Made by a program: the position numbers and the translations under genes. Shown piece by piece: positions 25,719 to 34,937 of a DNA stretch of 64,000 nt. The stretch's first letter is position 1. Each line of letters starts with the position of its first letter. This DNA comes from Pseudomonas sp. Tri1 (lineage in GTDB: Bacteria; Pseudomonadota; Gammaproteobacteria; Pseudomonadales; Pseudomonadaceae): assembly GCF_017968885.1 (NCBI RefSeq), contig NZ_CP072913.1, positions 310,001 through 374,000 on the forward strand. The letters run 5' to 3'. The notes beneath the pieces are model-generated. The model saw nothing but the letters and a program-made list of their open reading frames with translations, was not told where the DNA came from and ran no database searches.

Positions 25719-26014
25719 TCCTGGTTGTCGTGCTGATGATGGCCGTGACTTTCCTGCCTCGCGCCCTGCCGTTGCAGGTCAACACTGAACACTGGCCACC
25801 GTTTGTCGCGCGCGCCTTGGAATACCTGCCGGTGGCGATCGTAGCGGCCATCAGCCTCACCCCGTTGTTGATCAAGGATCAGCGGATACAGCTCGATCGC
25901 CCGGAATTCTATGCCGCGATTCCAACGCTGTTATGTGCGTATTTCAGCCGCAACCTGTTTCTCAGTGTGGCGGTGGGCACGGCGTCGTACATCGCGCTCG
26001 GTTCGTTCCTGTAG
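25697..26014 (+). CDS. azlD: AzlD-family exporter small subunit
   Basis: This 105-residue protein has three to four membrane helices, with 'TFLPRALPL' near the start and 'VAAISLTPLLI' mid-protein, typical of AzlD. It overlaps the azlC end by 22 bp. Its last 84 bases overlap, tail to tail, the 3' end of the LysR gene on the other strand. Confidence 0.88.
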   Translation: MPDQTFLILVVVLMMAVTFLPRALPLQVNTEHWPPFVARALEYLPVAIVAAISLTPLLIKDQRIQLDRPEFYAAIPTLLCAYFSRNLFLSVAVGTASYIALGSFL

Positions 26015-26857
26015 CGTCAGGTCCACCACATCGTTCAGCGCCTGGCCGGACAACTCTGGATTGTTCACCGCCAGGCGAACCTCAAGGAAATCCTCGAAGT
26101 CCGGGAAAATCGCCAAGCCATTGCGCAGCGCCGCTTCCCTGGACACCAGCCCCAGGCCGTCGAGTTGAGTGATCAACGACAACGTCAGCGTTTCACTGCA
26201 GGAGTACACCATCCGCTGGCTTGACCCGTATTCGCCCAGGCCCGCATCGAGAAAACGAAGAAAGCTGTGGGAGTACGGACATTCTTCTGCCGGACGCACC
26301 TGAAATTTATCGCCGAGCAAACCGAGGGAATCGTCCTCGTCGCCACAATGGGCGCCGACCACCTGCACTTGGACGTCAGGCATCGTGATGCTTGAAAAGC
26401 CACTTTGCTGGGCCCCGATCAGGATCGCCAGGTCAAAATCTTCGTTCTTGAGCTTGCTCAAGTTCTCCATCGACTCGGCGTAACTGAACTCCAGCTGGTA
26501 CTGGGGGAATACGGCAATCAACCGATCGATCATCCGCCGGTTGAACTCAGCCGGCAGGGTGGTATTGAGCGCCACTTTAAGCGTGCGCTGTCGAGGGCTC
26601 TTGAGTGCCGCGACTTTCTCCTCCAACTGTCGCGTGGCCACCAGTACTTGATCCATAAAAGGGGTCAGTTCCGAGCCTTGGCTCGTCAACGTCAGGCCTT
26701 TGTTCGAACGTCGGAACAGCCGGAAACCGAACTGCTCTTCGACCTTGTTCAACTGCGCCGCCAATGCTTGCACCGTGAGACACGAATGTTCGGCTGCCGC
26801 CGACAACGAGCCGGTCTGCACGATGCGCATGAGGTTGCGTAGAGTTCTGCTATCCAT
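25931..26857 (-). CDS. LysR-family transcriptional regulator
   Basis: This 308-residue protein has an N-terminal helix-turn-helix (about residues 1-60, 'SLSAAAEHSCLTVQALAAQL') and a substrate-binding domain with 'LDGLGLVSREAALRNGLA' near the end. The last 28 codons run antisense into azlD, and the tail ('RRRAHRHTEKQVAAEIRT') is basic and unlike a normal LysR end. The original stop may have been lost. It may regulate the convergent dioxygenase-azlCD operon, though the usual divergent layout is absent. Confidence 0.85.
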   Translation of the reverse strand: MDSRTLRNLMRIVQTGSLSAAAEHSCLTVQALAAQLNKVEEQFGFRLFRRSNKGLTLTSQGSELTPFMDQVLVATRQLEEKVAALKSPRQRTLKVALNTTLPAEFNRRMIDRLIAVFPQYQLEFSYAESMENLSKLKNEDFDLAILIGAQQSGFSSITMPDVQVQVVGAHCGDEDDSLGLLGDKFQVRPAEECPYSHSFLRFLDAGLGEYGSSQRMVYSCSETLTLSLITQLDGLGLVSREAALRNGLAIFPDFEDFLEVRLAVNNPELSGQALNDVVDLTLQERTERDVRRRAHRHTEKQVAAEIRT

Positions 26858-27193
26858 GGGGTAATGCCCTCTGCATAAGTGGGCTCGCTATTGTTGTGCA
26901 CTTGGTCGGGCCAGGCAGTGCATGGTCGCTATCATCATGCAACTTGCCACGGTTGTCGCGATTTTGTGCCGAAATGCTCCGACAAGCGATGGTTGGAGCT
27001 TATGTGGGATTTGCGGTTTTTGCCGGTTTGGCGTGTATGGGATTGTGTAATTTGTCAGGGGCAAAAGGTCACAAGGAAATGTCCTACGAATTCAAATCCG
27101 GCATTTTTTATTCGCCTGCGAATTAAATTTAAATTTATATCCATATATGTACTATTCTCCCAGTACCACCCCGTGACAATGGAGCCCAGACCC
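26858..27193. other. AT-rich intergenic region before the toxin-antitoxin pair
   Basis: No gene is supported in these 336 bases. The right part (27120-27170) is strongly AT-rich, with 'aaatttatatccatatatgtac', which suits the promoter and autoregulatory operator of the following antitoxin gene. Confidence 0.4.
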
Positions 27194-27604
27194 ATGGCTA
27201 CTTCCTCCATCACCCTCAACGCACAGCAACAATTGGACTCCCCGGACGCGGGTCGAGTCGCGTTGAAGTTTTTCTTCAACCTCATGGCGTTGTGGGGCTG
27301 CAGTGTCGAGCAGCAGCGCACGTTACTGGGCAAGGTCGGCAACACGACCTTCTACAAATACAAACAGTTACCAGAAAACGTAAGACTGCCTCGTGACACC
27401 CTCGAGCGTATTTCCTACCTCATGGGTATTCACAAGGCGCTGAGCATCATCTTCAGCAACAACCGGGACCGCGCCTATCAATGGGTCAGCAGCCCCAATA
27501 CCGCGGCGCCGTTCAACGGTCAGTCGGCATTGGCCTACATGCTGGCCGGGCGGGTGGTGGACATTGCCGACGTGCGCCGCTATCTCGATGGAGTGCGCGG
27601 TTGA
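27194..27604 (+). CDS. Xre/ParS-type antitoxin (DUF2384)
   Basis: This 136-residue protein matches antitoxins of RES-Xre modules. It has an N-terminal helical DNA-binding part ('ALKFFFNLMALWGCSVEQQRTLLG', split over two helices) and a C-terminal DUF2384 domain with 'LERISYLMGIHKAL' and 'NNRDRAYQWVSSPN'. The C-terminal 'DIADVRRYLDGVRG' is the kind of tail that blocks the toxin active site in this family. The start is ATG 27194, with GGAG upstream; the ATG at 27179 is an alternative. Its stop overlaps the toxin start (TGATG). Confidence 0.85.
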   Translation: MATSSITLNAQQQLDSPDAGRVALKFFFNLMALWGCSVEQQRTLLGKVGNTTFYKYKQLPENVRLPRDTLERISYLMGIHKALSIIFSNNRDRAYQWVSSPNTAAPFNGQSALAYMLAGRVVDIADVRRYLDGVRG

Positions 27605-28281
27605 TGACACCACCAGTGACGGATCCGCAATGGAAACGGGCCTATCGGATCGTCAACAGCAGTTTCCCGCCGATCACGCTGTTCGAAGATGTACTCGATC
27701 CCGACGACCTGCCAACCGCTTATGCCCTGGAAGCACTGACCAACGACCGGCTCATGGCGCAGGCCGGCGTGTTGTCCCGGGTGCGCCCCGAGGACCGTGT
27801 TTCCGGGCCTGGTTCCTCGCCGGTGATGGCGGCGTTTACCCACATAGGCAAAACCAGTCGCTTCAGCGATGGCACCTTCGGCGTCTATTACGCCGCCAGT
27901 AGTCAGAAAGCTGCCATTGCCGAAACCTGCTATCACCAAGCCAGATTTCTCGGTGCGACCAACGAGCCTGATCTGGAATTGACCATGCGCACTTACGTCA
28001 ACAAGGTCATCAAGCCCCTGCATGACATCCGCCACGACTATCCCCACCTCCACGACCCGGACCCTAGCGCCTACGGCCCGTCCCAGGTGTTCGCCCGGCA
28101 GCTGCGCGAAACCTTGTCTTGGGGCCTGCTCTACAACAGCGTCCGCCTGCCTGGCCACGAATGCGCCGCCGCGTTTCGTCCGCCAGCGGTTTCGATTCCG
28201 GTGCAGGGTAAGCATCTTCGGTATGTCTGGAGTGCGCAGAAGCGGGAGATATCGTTTGTGTTTGAGGTGAGTCAGGTGTGA
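27604..28281 (+). CDS. RES-domain toxin
   Basis: This 225-residue RES-family protein has the conserved stretch 'RFSDGTFGVYYAASSQKAAIAET', whose Arg, Tyr and Glu form the ADP-ribosyl-transferase-like site, and the N-terminal 'YRIVNSS' Arg. Known RES toxins either degrade NAD+ or ADP-ribosylate Prs, stopping growth. It follows the antitoxin with a one-base overlap, so the two are made together as a type II toxin-antitoxin pair. It is outside the tRNA-Thr island. Confidence 0.88.
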   Translation: MTPPVTDPQWKRAYRIVNSSFPPITLFEDVLDPDDLPTAYALEALTNDRLMAQAGVLSRVRPEDRVSGPGSSPVMAAFTHIGKTSRFSDGTFGVYYAASSQKAAIAETCYHQARFLGATNEPDLELTMRTYVNKVIKPLHDIRHDYPHLHDPDPSAYGPSQVFARQLRETLSWGLLYNSVRLPGHECAAAFRPPAVSIPVQGKHLRYVWSAQKREISFVFEVSQV

Positions 28282-28344
28282 GCCGGACTATAAAAAGCCT
28301 CTGACGGAATCGGCAACGGGACCTATTTAGAGGAATGAATAGAT

Positions 28345-28375
28345 CCATGGCGAGGGAGCTTGCTTCCGCTTGAGT
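28345..28375. repeat. REP-like element
   Basis: 'atggcgagggagcttgcttc' is a variant of the second REP type in this window ('tggcgagggagcttgctccc'), here single and imperfect. Confidence 0.5.
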
Positions 28376-28388
28376 GCGCAGCACTCAT

Positions 28389-28412
28389 AAAAAGGGCTGC
28401 CGCGCAGCCCTG
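28389..28412 (-). terminator. terminator of the chemoreceptor gene
   Basis: On the minus strand the stem 'agggctg' / 'cagccct' is followed by TTTTT, 6 bp behind the chemoreceptor stop. Confidence 0.85.
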
Positions 28413-28417
28413 CTTGA

Positions 28418-30025
28418 TCAGATCTTGAACTGCTGCACCGAAGCCTGCATCGACCCCGCCGCATTGTTCAATTGATCCGCCGTTTGCGTCAGGTTGTGAA
28501 TCGAGCGAGTGTTTTCTCGAGATTGCTCGGCAATCGACTCCACCCGCCTGGCCATTTCATCGCTGGCCTTCGATTGTTCGGCAATAGTCTGGGAAATTTC
28601 CTCCACCACTTCGGCGGCATGTCGGGCGCCAGTGCGGATTTCGCTGATGGAAACCCCGGCCTGCTGGGCCAGGTTCACACCTTCGTCCACGCGGCTGACA
28701 CAAGCCTGCATGTTCGCCACCGCATCCCGGGCGCTGGTCTGGATGCGCTCGATCATCGCGGTAATTTCCTGGGTCGACTGGGTAGTGCGTGCCGCCAGGT
28801 TACGTACTTCATCGGCCACCACCGCAAAGCCGCGCCCTGCCTCGCCAGCACGGGCCGCTTCGATGGCGGCGTTGAGGGCCAGCAGGTTGGTTTGTTCGGC
28901 GATGCTCTTGATCACCTGAATGATGGAGTGAATGTCTTCGGACGAAGCGTCCAGAGCCGTGATTTTGCCGGACGATTGGTTAACCACTTCGGCGATCCGG
29001 TTCATGCCTTCCACCACCCCGAGAATCACCTGGCCGCCGCTGCTTGCCAACTGTTCGGATTGTGCCGAAATCGTCCGTGCGCTGTCGGCGTGCTGATGGA
29101 TCTGGCTGATGTTCGCTATCATCTGCTCCATGCTCGCCGCCATGCTGGTGGCGCTATGGGCCTGCTGATCGGCGCTGGACACAATGTGCCGCGCCGTATC
29201 GCCCAAGGTCCGGGATGTACCATGCAACTCGTCGCTCTGGTTGCGGATCGTGGCGATCATCTGCCGCAAATTGGCCTGCATCTGCTCGATCACGCTCTGC
29301 AACTGACCGAGTTCATCTTTGCCATGCGCGCCCATCGACCGCTGCAAATCCCCTTGGGAAATCGCCTGGGTGTTGAGGATGATTTTGTTCAGCGGCGTAA
29401 GCACAGCCTTGAGCAGAGTCCACGACACCAGCGCCAGCGCCACGCACGTGGCCAGCAACGTGACGATCAGCCAACTTTGCGACGCTTGAATACTGTTGTC
29501 CTGATGCTCGCGCGACGACTGCGCCTGGTTTTCGATCAGCTCACTCACCGCCTCGTTGCGCTCTTCCAGTGCCGAAAACGCCGCGTCGAATTCGGTACGC
29601 AACGCATGCCCATCCTGAGCGCCGCTCAGCGCCTTGCCGATCACCTGTTTGGCTTTATCGATGTAGGTCTCGACCTGGGGCTTCAACTCGACAATTGCCT
29701 GGGCGACATCCTTTGGCAGCTTCGCCTCAGCGTTCTCCGCGATAACTTTGCGCATCCGCTGCGTATGTTCATCGAACGCCTCCGTTACGTCCTTGGCCGC
29801 TTGAGCATCCCCCGGCGCCACCAGCAACGCCGCCAGCACATCGGCACGGATGGCGTCGTGCATCATGTCGGCCTCCATGTGCTTGCGCATGGCCGAAATA
29901 CTGGTCTCATTCTGCACCAGGGCTTCGGTCATGGAGTGATACCCCCACAACCCGATGCCACCGAGCAAAAGGGCAAAGAAGAGGCTGATCAACCCCGAGC
30001 CTATGATCTTGCTGCGGATCTTCAT
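28418..30025 (-). CDS. methyl-accepting chemotaxis protein
   Basis: This 535-residue chemoreceptor has transmembrane helix 1 at about residues 8-30, a helical periplasmic four-helix-bundle-type sensor (about 31-185), transmembrane helix 2 at about 187-210, a HAMP domain, and the cytoplasmic signalling domain. The highly conserved tip is '[19 protein letters not shown]' and '[15 protein letters not shown]', which contacts CheA and CheW. No C-terminal CheR/CheB docking pentapeptide is present (it ends 'QQFKI'). The ligand is unknown. The gene stands alone. Confidence 0.93.
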   Translation of the reverse strand: MKIRSKIIGSGLISLFFALLLGGIGLWGYHSMTEALVQNETSISAMRKHMEADMMHDAIRADVLAALLVAPGDAQAAKDVTEAFDEHTQRMRKVIAENAEAKLPKDVAQAIVELKPQVETYIDKAKQVIGKALSGAQDGHALRTEFDAAFSALEERNEAVSELIENQAQSSREHQDNSIQASQSWLIVTLLATCVALALVSWTLLKAVLTPLNKIILNTQAISQGDLQRSMGAHGKDELGQLQSVIEQMQANLRQMIATIRNQSDELHGTSRTLGDTARHIVSSADQQAHSATSMAASMEQMIANISQIHQHADSARTISAQSEQLASSGGQVILGVVEGMNRIAEVVNQSSGKITALDASSEDIHSIIQVIKSIAEQTNLLALNAAIEAARAGEAGRGFAVVADEVRNLAARTTQSTQEITAMIERIQTSARDAVANMQACVSRVDEGVNLAQQAGVSISEIRTGARHAAEVVEEISQTIAEQSKASDEMARRVESIAEQSRENTRSIHNLTQTADQLNNAAGSMQASVQQFKI

Positions 30026-30152
30026 CGCTAGTGCTCCTGGAGCGGGGATTTGGGGAAGTGTAGTTGAGCGTCAGCGCAGCGCTTGGGATGGGCGATGCTG
30101 TTATCGAGGGTATCGGCGGGAGAAATGATTAGGTGAATGTTGCGCTACGCCT

Positions 30153-30183
30153 CGTGGCGAGGGAGCTTGCTCCCGCTGGGCTG
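30153..30183. repeat. REP-like element
   Basis: 'cgtggcgagggagcttgctc' followed by 'ccgctggg' is the second REP type of this window. The 290-bp gap it sits in, upstream of both the chemoreceptor and the DHFR-like gene, holds no other feature I can support. Confidence 0.55.
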
Positions 30184-30313
30184 GAGCAGGCTCTCTATTG
30201 CCTGAGCCCCTTCTCCGATAGAAAGCAGCTAAAACCGCGAGGCGTGCGAGAGCGAAGAGAAACGTTTATTCGGCTTATGATCATGCATCGACATACGTCA
30301 TAAGGTAGTCCTG

Positions 30314-30850
30314 ATGACCACTGCCCATGTTTTCATCGCCACCAGTCTGGATGGCTTCATCGCCAGGCCCGATGGTGACATTGACTGGCTTTTGCAGCGC
30401 GACGATCCAACTGAGGACCATGGCTATTCAGACTTCATCGCTGACAAGGATGTGATTGTGATGGGGCGGGGAAGCTATGAGAAGGTGCTGACCTTCGACA
30501 CTTGGTTCTATGAACGACCCGTGGTGGTGCTGTCTGAACGGCTGGCGGATTCGCCAGTGCCCGAGGCGTTGAAGGGCAAGGTACGTTTCTCCAACCTTGC
30601 ACCCATGGAACTGATGGAGGACTTGAAGAGGCAAGGCGTGCGTCGGGTCTATGTCGATGGCGGGCAGGTGGTGCAATCATTCCTGCGCGATGGATTAGTC
30701 GCCGACATGGTGATTACCACTGTTCCTGTGCTGATCGGGTCGGGAAGGCCATTGTTCGGGGCCCTTCAGCAGGACGTTGAATTGAAACTGGTATCCAGCC
30801 GCTGCTTTCCTTCTGGGTTGGTACAGTCCACTTATCGGCTGGCCGCATGA
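30314..30850 (+). CDS. dihydrofolate-reductase-family protein (RibD C-terminal fold)
   Basis: This 178-residue protein begins 'HVFIATSLDGFIARPDGDIDWL', typical of the DHFR-like/RibD-C family, with 'VMGRGSYEKVL' and 'VYVDGGQVVQSFL' for NADPH binding. It is distinct from the true FolA. The reaction is unknown; members are thought to reduce small heterocycles. It is the last core gene before the tRNA-Thr island. Confidence 0.85.
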   Translation: MTTAHVFIATSLDGFIARPDGDIDWLLQRDDPTEDHGYSDFIADKDVIVMGRGSYEKVLTFDTWFYERPVVVLSERLADSPVPEALKGKVRFSNLAPMELMEDLKRQGVRRVYVDGGQVVQSFLRDGLVADMVITTVPVLIGSGRPLFGALQQDVELKLVSSRCFPSGLVQSTYRLAA

Positions 30851-30993
30851 CTGGCCGCGTGTATGTCCAAGCCAAAGCAAGAAGGTTTTTCCGCTCTGAG
30901 AAGAGGGTCTGAAAGGCGAAGTGCTCGGAGCACGCAGTGCGCTGGCAATGTAGGAGGCAGTGTTGTGCAGGGATAACTGGGCAATCACTGCTT

Positions 30994-31061
30994 CAGAAAC
31001 AACAAAGCCCTCGCATTTCTGCGAGGGCTTTGTTTTGTATGGTGCGGCACCAGGAGTCGAA
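30994..31061. repeat. att-like direct repeat, left end of the tRNA-Thr island
   Basis: These 68 bases repeat the 69 bases at 39403-39471, with one substitution and one missing C. They include a copy of the tRNA-Thr terminator hairpin and 22 bases of the tRNA 3' end as far as 'gagtcgaa'. The missing C breaks the acceptor stem, so this copy is not a tRNA gene. It marks the far end of an element inserted at the tRNA 3' end. Confidence 0.85.
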
Positions 31062-31455
31062 ATTAACTCTAACTATATGTTTTGTATATATTTCTCATAA
31101 AGCTGATCCCAGTTCTATCTCTAAAAATATCTTTTTAAAGGCAGCTCAACCTTTCACTCATGCCAGGAGATCTACTCAAGAATTGCCTCCTTGAGGCGTG
31201 GCAGCCACTCTTTCGAATATTGGTTCCTGTGGATAACCCAAAGGTGAAGCTGGTAGAGGACTCCCTTAGCCAAGAGCGGACGAAGGATGGTCTCGCGTCG
31301 TCCGGTGAAAGGAAGCTCGATCGTCTCCTATATGGCCTGATCAAGTATCTACCCTTGGCGCCGAGGTGTATGGAATAATGGCGTTTTGATGTCGCGCCTC
31401 TGCATCGTGGCCTGAAGATCCTAAAACACCCTATATAATTACATGGAAGACCGCT
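31062..31455. other. island left flank without a supported gene
   Basis: This AT-rich stretch holds two short overlapping open frames (31160-31378 + and 31135-31344 -) with no recognisable protein. A TATAAT-like -10 box (31434-31439) lies just before the helicase-nuclease gene, without a good -35. Confidence 0.4.
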
Positions 31456-34400
31456 GTGACTATCTTGGAATATCTGGATTCTACTGAAGAAAAGCTAAGA
31501 AAGTGTCAGTTAGAAGCAGTACGTAGCTTCGTTAGGTATGCCGAAGAAAATGATACTGAGAGAGGGTTTCTGATCAACCTGCCAACAGGTGCGGGGAAAA
31601 CAGGAGTTATCTCTCTTATATCACACCTGTCAGATGCCTTGAAGGTTCTTGTGATATGTCACAGAAAGGCCGTGAAAGATCAGTTGTTTAAAGAGATTTC
31701 AAAAAAATTCTTCCGTAATACAATTGGTGATCAAGAGTTTGAGTTAAAGAAAACCTATAGGGACTCTAATTTTGATCAGGGTGACGGAGTTTATATAACA
31801 AGCTTTCAAAAGCTGACGATGCTGAGTGATGAAGAATTAAAGAATGTCCAAGGCGATTTTGATCTAATTATTGTAGATGAAGGGCACTCTGAGCCCTCTC
31901 CAGTTTGGCGTGAGATAATACGTCAGTCCGTAGCGATGAAAGTAGTGGTTACGGCAACTCCTTATCGTAATGACTTGTTTGAACTGAACGTAAGTACCGA
32001 TCATTTTTATGTTTTTACATTTAAAGAGGCTATCGAGGATGGGGTTATTATGGAACCCCAGTACGATCAAGTTGATAGGGAGGACGATTTGCTTGCAGGC
32101 ATTCTAGGCTACCTAGGTGCAAATGAAGATGTGAAATGTATCGTGAAATGCAAGAGTCTGGAAGAGATATTAAAATACCATGAACTCCTTTCTCAATCAT
32201 TCATCACGGCAAGCGTTCACGAGCGACTAGAAATCGACGAGGCGCAAAATAAATTTAAGCGAGTTGGCCCAGCTCTTAAAGTTGAGGGGGTGCGGGTGAT
32301 AATTCACCAGCACAAGCTTGATGAAGGAGTTGACATCCCTGAGGCTAAGTTACTGATACTTACCTATGAGCTGGGTAGTGGTCGTGAGCTAGTTCAGGCA
32401 GTAGGTCGGATTGTACGCCGGTATGGAGAAACCCAACCGCTGGTGATCGACCTGAGCCGCGGGGCAAATGAGGGCATGTGGGATGGATATCAGAAATTTG
32501 ATAGCTATCTCGCCAATGGTGGTGCAGGCGAATTTGTCAGCTCATTAAGCACAAGTTATTTGATTGAATCTTTCTTAGAGAGCTTTCCAAAATATAGTTA
32601 TTTTGATGGTAAGTTCAAAGAAAGAGTTGATCTCAATAGTGTTGACCCAGAAGATGATCTCAAGATTCCTCATGCATCAGTCTGCTTTGTACAAAAAGAG
32701 GTTGATTTCTCTCTGCCGCTTCTGATGGATCGATTGTATTGGGAATTGCATGGTTCTGGATCGCTAGTCAAATCTTATGAAGAAGTTCTTGATTTGCATG
32801 TCATGATTTATGTTGAGTTTAAAAGTTCAAAGTTTTTTACAAATAAGCTTTTCTTTGAGCCTAGGCTGCATGTAGTTGTGGTAAAAGAAATTGATTCTGG
32901 TGTCGCTATCTTCGATAGCGGCGGTGGCCGTTATTATAATCAGGAGCAGTATAGGCTTGGTAATGCGATTCATATTGACAAGCTGACTGCTTTGGCTGCT
33001 AAAACAGCAATTAATCAGATTAAGGAAACTCACGCTCGTGCTATTGGTCGGGCTTTGCGCCGTCCAGAGTCCGTAGCATTGAAAGGGCAGAATCTTGATG
33101 GCGGGCGCGGCAGTCAAAGTAACTCCAGGTACGCATTAACTATGGTGAAGGTCGATAATATTGGCCTGGACGGCAAAAGAGACAGTAGTTTTTACATTGG
33201 CGCTAGGTCCGGGCGGATCGTCGATCAAAAAGAATCCAACTTCACTCTTCAAGACATTTCTGAATGGGTCGATGCGATAAGCCAATGTATCAATGCTGGA
33301 GGGAATGCTGGGCGACTGATCAAGTCCTATGCTCAGCCTGTCAGCGAAAAGCCCACGTCAGAAATTTTGTCAGTTCTGCTAGATTTTACAGATCTTGAAG
33401 GCCCTAAAGCGACGGACAACGGTGTGGTTTATCCTGATTTTGTTTATGTCGACTATCAGCAGGGGATTGCTTTCGACGCTCAAGGTGATCTTATAGAACT
33501 TTCGTTAAGTTACTCGGATGATGATGGGTTTTTTGAAGTTGCTCTAAGTGGAGCGTCGGAAGGAAGAGCCGATATCGAGTGGGTAGTGGAGTACTTGAAT
33601 TCCGGGCATAGATTGAAAGTGCTGTACGAAGACGGCGTAACGTATCTGGCGGGAGCCTTTTACAAGCTAGCCTTACCCTACGAACGCGGGATTCCTGCTG
33701 AAGAAAGCTTTGCAGGCAATGCCATTTTTCCGCTTGACGCACTTAGAGCTCCAGCTCTCAGGGAGAAGGGGCACACTCTCGACCATAAGTATCATCGGAC
33801 TACTAGAGCTGATTTTGATACGGATTCGATATTTTATTTGATCGACTTGCTGAAAGGGTATGGGGACCAAACAACTCCAATTGGAGCACTGGGTCCTTTC
33901 GCAACATATATCCCTGCTTGTGATATTGTTCTTTGTTGTGATATGGGCGTTGAGCCTGCTGATTTCATTTTGTCTTCGCCGGAAAAATTGTGCTTTGTTC
34001 ATGTTAAGTGTGGTGATTCATTAAACCCTCAATCTCCAGCCGGTGCTATTGCGGAAGTTGGCAGTCAGGCAATAAAAAACATTCACATGTTGATTTCAGG
34101 GCTTAAAAGGGTGAAGCCTGGAAACTTCTCTACATGGAAGCAAGCTTGGCCCGCTGCTGGTGCTGAGTTTCCGCTAGATACACGTTACAGGTTAGTGGAA
34201 GGTTCTATTAATCATCCTGCACCACTTGATGATTCACTCTCTGAGAGGGTCTGGGATGTTATCTGTGAGCGGAGAGTATCGATGAAATGTAAGAAGGAGA
34301 TTTGGATTGTTGCCGGCAACTCTTTCTCAGCTAGTCATTTCACAAGAAGTATGCAGAGTCCGCTAGCGTGTTCGCCCACAAGTATTCAGGCGCATCAACT

Positions 34401-34467
34401 AATTGAAGATTGGCTGAGCACTGCAGATGAGCTTGATGTGGATCTTAAGATTTTTACATCCCCGTAA
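31456..34467 (+). CDS. SF2 helicase-nuclease fusion, probable phage-defence protein
   Basis: This 1003-residue protein has an N-terminal superfamily-2 helicase: Walker A 'LPTGAGKT' (residues 42-49), DEGH box 141-144, 'VTATPYRND' from 164, and 'QAVGRIVRR' (motif VI) near residue 320. The C-terminal region has a nuclease-like pattern, 'CDMGVEPADF' (E833, D836) followed by 'CFVHVK' (K851), resembling PD-(D/E)xK or Res-type nucleases. The middle 450 residues are unrecognised. The start is GTG at 31456. Codons are visibly AT-richer than in core genes. Placed in a tRNA island with two Abi-type genes, it is best explained as a stand-alone restriction or anti-phage effector; it does not match a named system I can confirm. 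Confidence 0.75.
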   Translation: MTILEYLDSTEEKLRKCQLEAVRSFVRYAEENDTERGFLINLPTGAGKTGVISLISHLSDALKVLVICHRKAVKDQLFKEISKKFFRNTIGDQEFELKKTYRDSNFDQGDGVYITSFQKLTMLSDEELKNVQGDFDLIIVDEGHSEPSPVWREIIRQSVAMKVVVTATPYRNDLFELNVSTDHFYVFTFKEAIEDGVIMEPQYDQVDREDDLLAGILGYLGANEDVKCIVKCKSLEEILKYHELLSQSFITASVHERLEIDEAQNKFKRVGPALKVEGVRVIIHQHKLDEGVDIPEAKLLILTYELGSGRELVQAVGRIVRRYGETQPLVIDLSRGANEGMWDGYQKFDSYLANGGAGEFVSSLSTSYLIESFLESFPKYSYFDGKFKERVDLNSVDPEDDLKIPHASVCFVQKEVDFSLPLLMDRLYWELHGSGSLVKSYEEVLDLHVMIYVEFKSSKFFTNKLFFEPRLHVVVVKEIDSGVAIFDSGGGRYYNQEQYRLGNAIHIDKLTALAAKTAINQIKETHARAIGRALRRPESVALKGQNLDGGRGSQSNSRYALTMVKVDNIGLDGKRDSSFYIGARSGRIVDQKESNFTLQDISEWVDAISQCINAGGNAGRLIKSYAQPVSEKPTSEILSVLLDFTDLEGPKATDNGVVYPDFVYVDYQQGIAFDAQGDLIELSLSYSDDDGFFEVALSGASEGRADIEWVVEYLNSGHRLKVLYEDGVTYLAGAFYKLALPYERGIPAEESFAGNAIFPLDALRAPALREKGHTLDHKYHRTTRADFDTDSIFYLIDLLKGYGDQTTPIGALGPFATYIPACDIVLCCDMGVEPADFILSSPEKLCFVHVKCGDSLNPQSPAGAIAEVGSQAIKNIHMLISGLKRVKPGNFSTWKQAWPAAGAEFPLDTRYRLVEGSINHPAPLDDSLSERVWDVICERRVSMKCKKEIWIVAGNSFSASHFTRSMQSPLACSPTSIQAHQLIEDWLSTADELDVDLKIFTSP

Positions 34468-34937
34468 GCTCGTTTCCACTAGTAAGAGTTAAAGTGCATA
34501 GGCTTCTAAGTTTTGAGGCCTTTTACCTTTGTTGGATTGCGCTGCGTATTCGTGGTGGCTTATTTTAATACTCCTAATCAGGCAACGCATCGTCGGTTGA
34601 TTTATCAGTTATTAGCATGAGAATCGAGCTGTTCATGCGGGCGTTGGGGCAGGTGCTTTTTACCCTTCAGCCGTAGTAGGCTCCTGGCGCACTATAGCCG
34701 TACAAAACCGTAGCGCAGCCATCATCAAGGGGCCATAGACGATCAGCGAATGCCTCACCACCCAGCCGACATCGGAATGTTTTTCCGACAGCTAGGAAGG
34801 TGGAGGCGAGCCTTGCTTGGCTGCGCCGCGTGCTGGAGCGTCTGCCGCATGCGCGATCGTGGAAGACTTCAAAGCCTTGTTACAAGGCCGGGCGAGAATT
34901 TTTCTATGCGGAAACCATCGCCAATTTTTCAACAGGA
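34468..34937. other. gap holding transposase debris
   Basis: No intact gene is seen between the two convergent island genes. The only recognisable content is the transposase-like fragment listed separately at 34800-34895. Confidence 0.45.
34800..34895 (+). pseudogene. IS66-type transposase C-terminal fragment (tentative)
   Basis: The frame reads 'SLAWLRRVLERLPHA' and, after a one-base shift near 34855, 'VEDFKALL'. This order resembles the C-terminal end of IS66-family transposases (AWLRxVLExLPxA...VEDFxALLPW). It is short and shifted, so it would be a dead remnant. The rest of the insertion sequence is not visible. Confidence 0.4.

Noticed and set aside
28472..30031. 519-codon open frame on the + strand
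   Set aside because: Antisense of the chemoreceptor; His/Arg/Leu-rich shadow.
31021..31061. second tRNA-Thr gene
   Set aside because: Only 22 bases of the tRNA 3' end are present, with a base missing in the acceptor stem; it is the att-type repeat.
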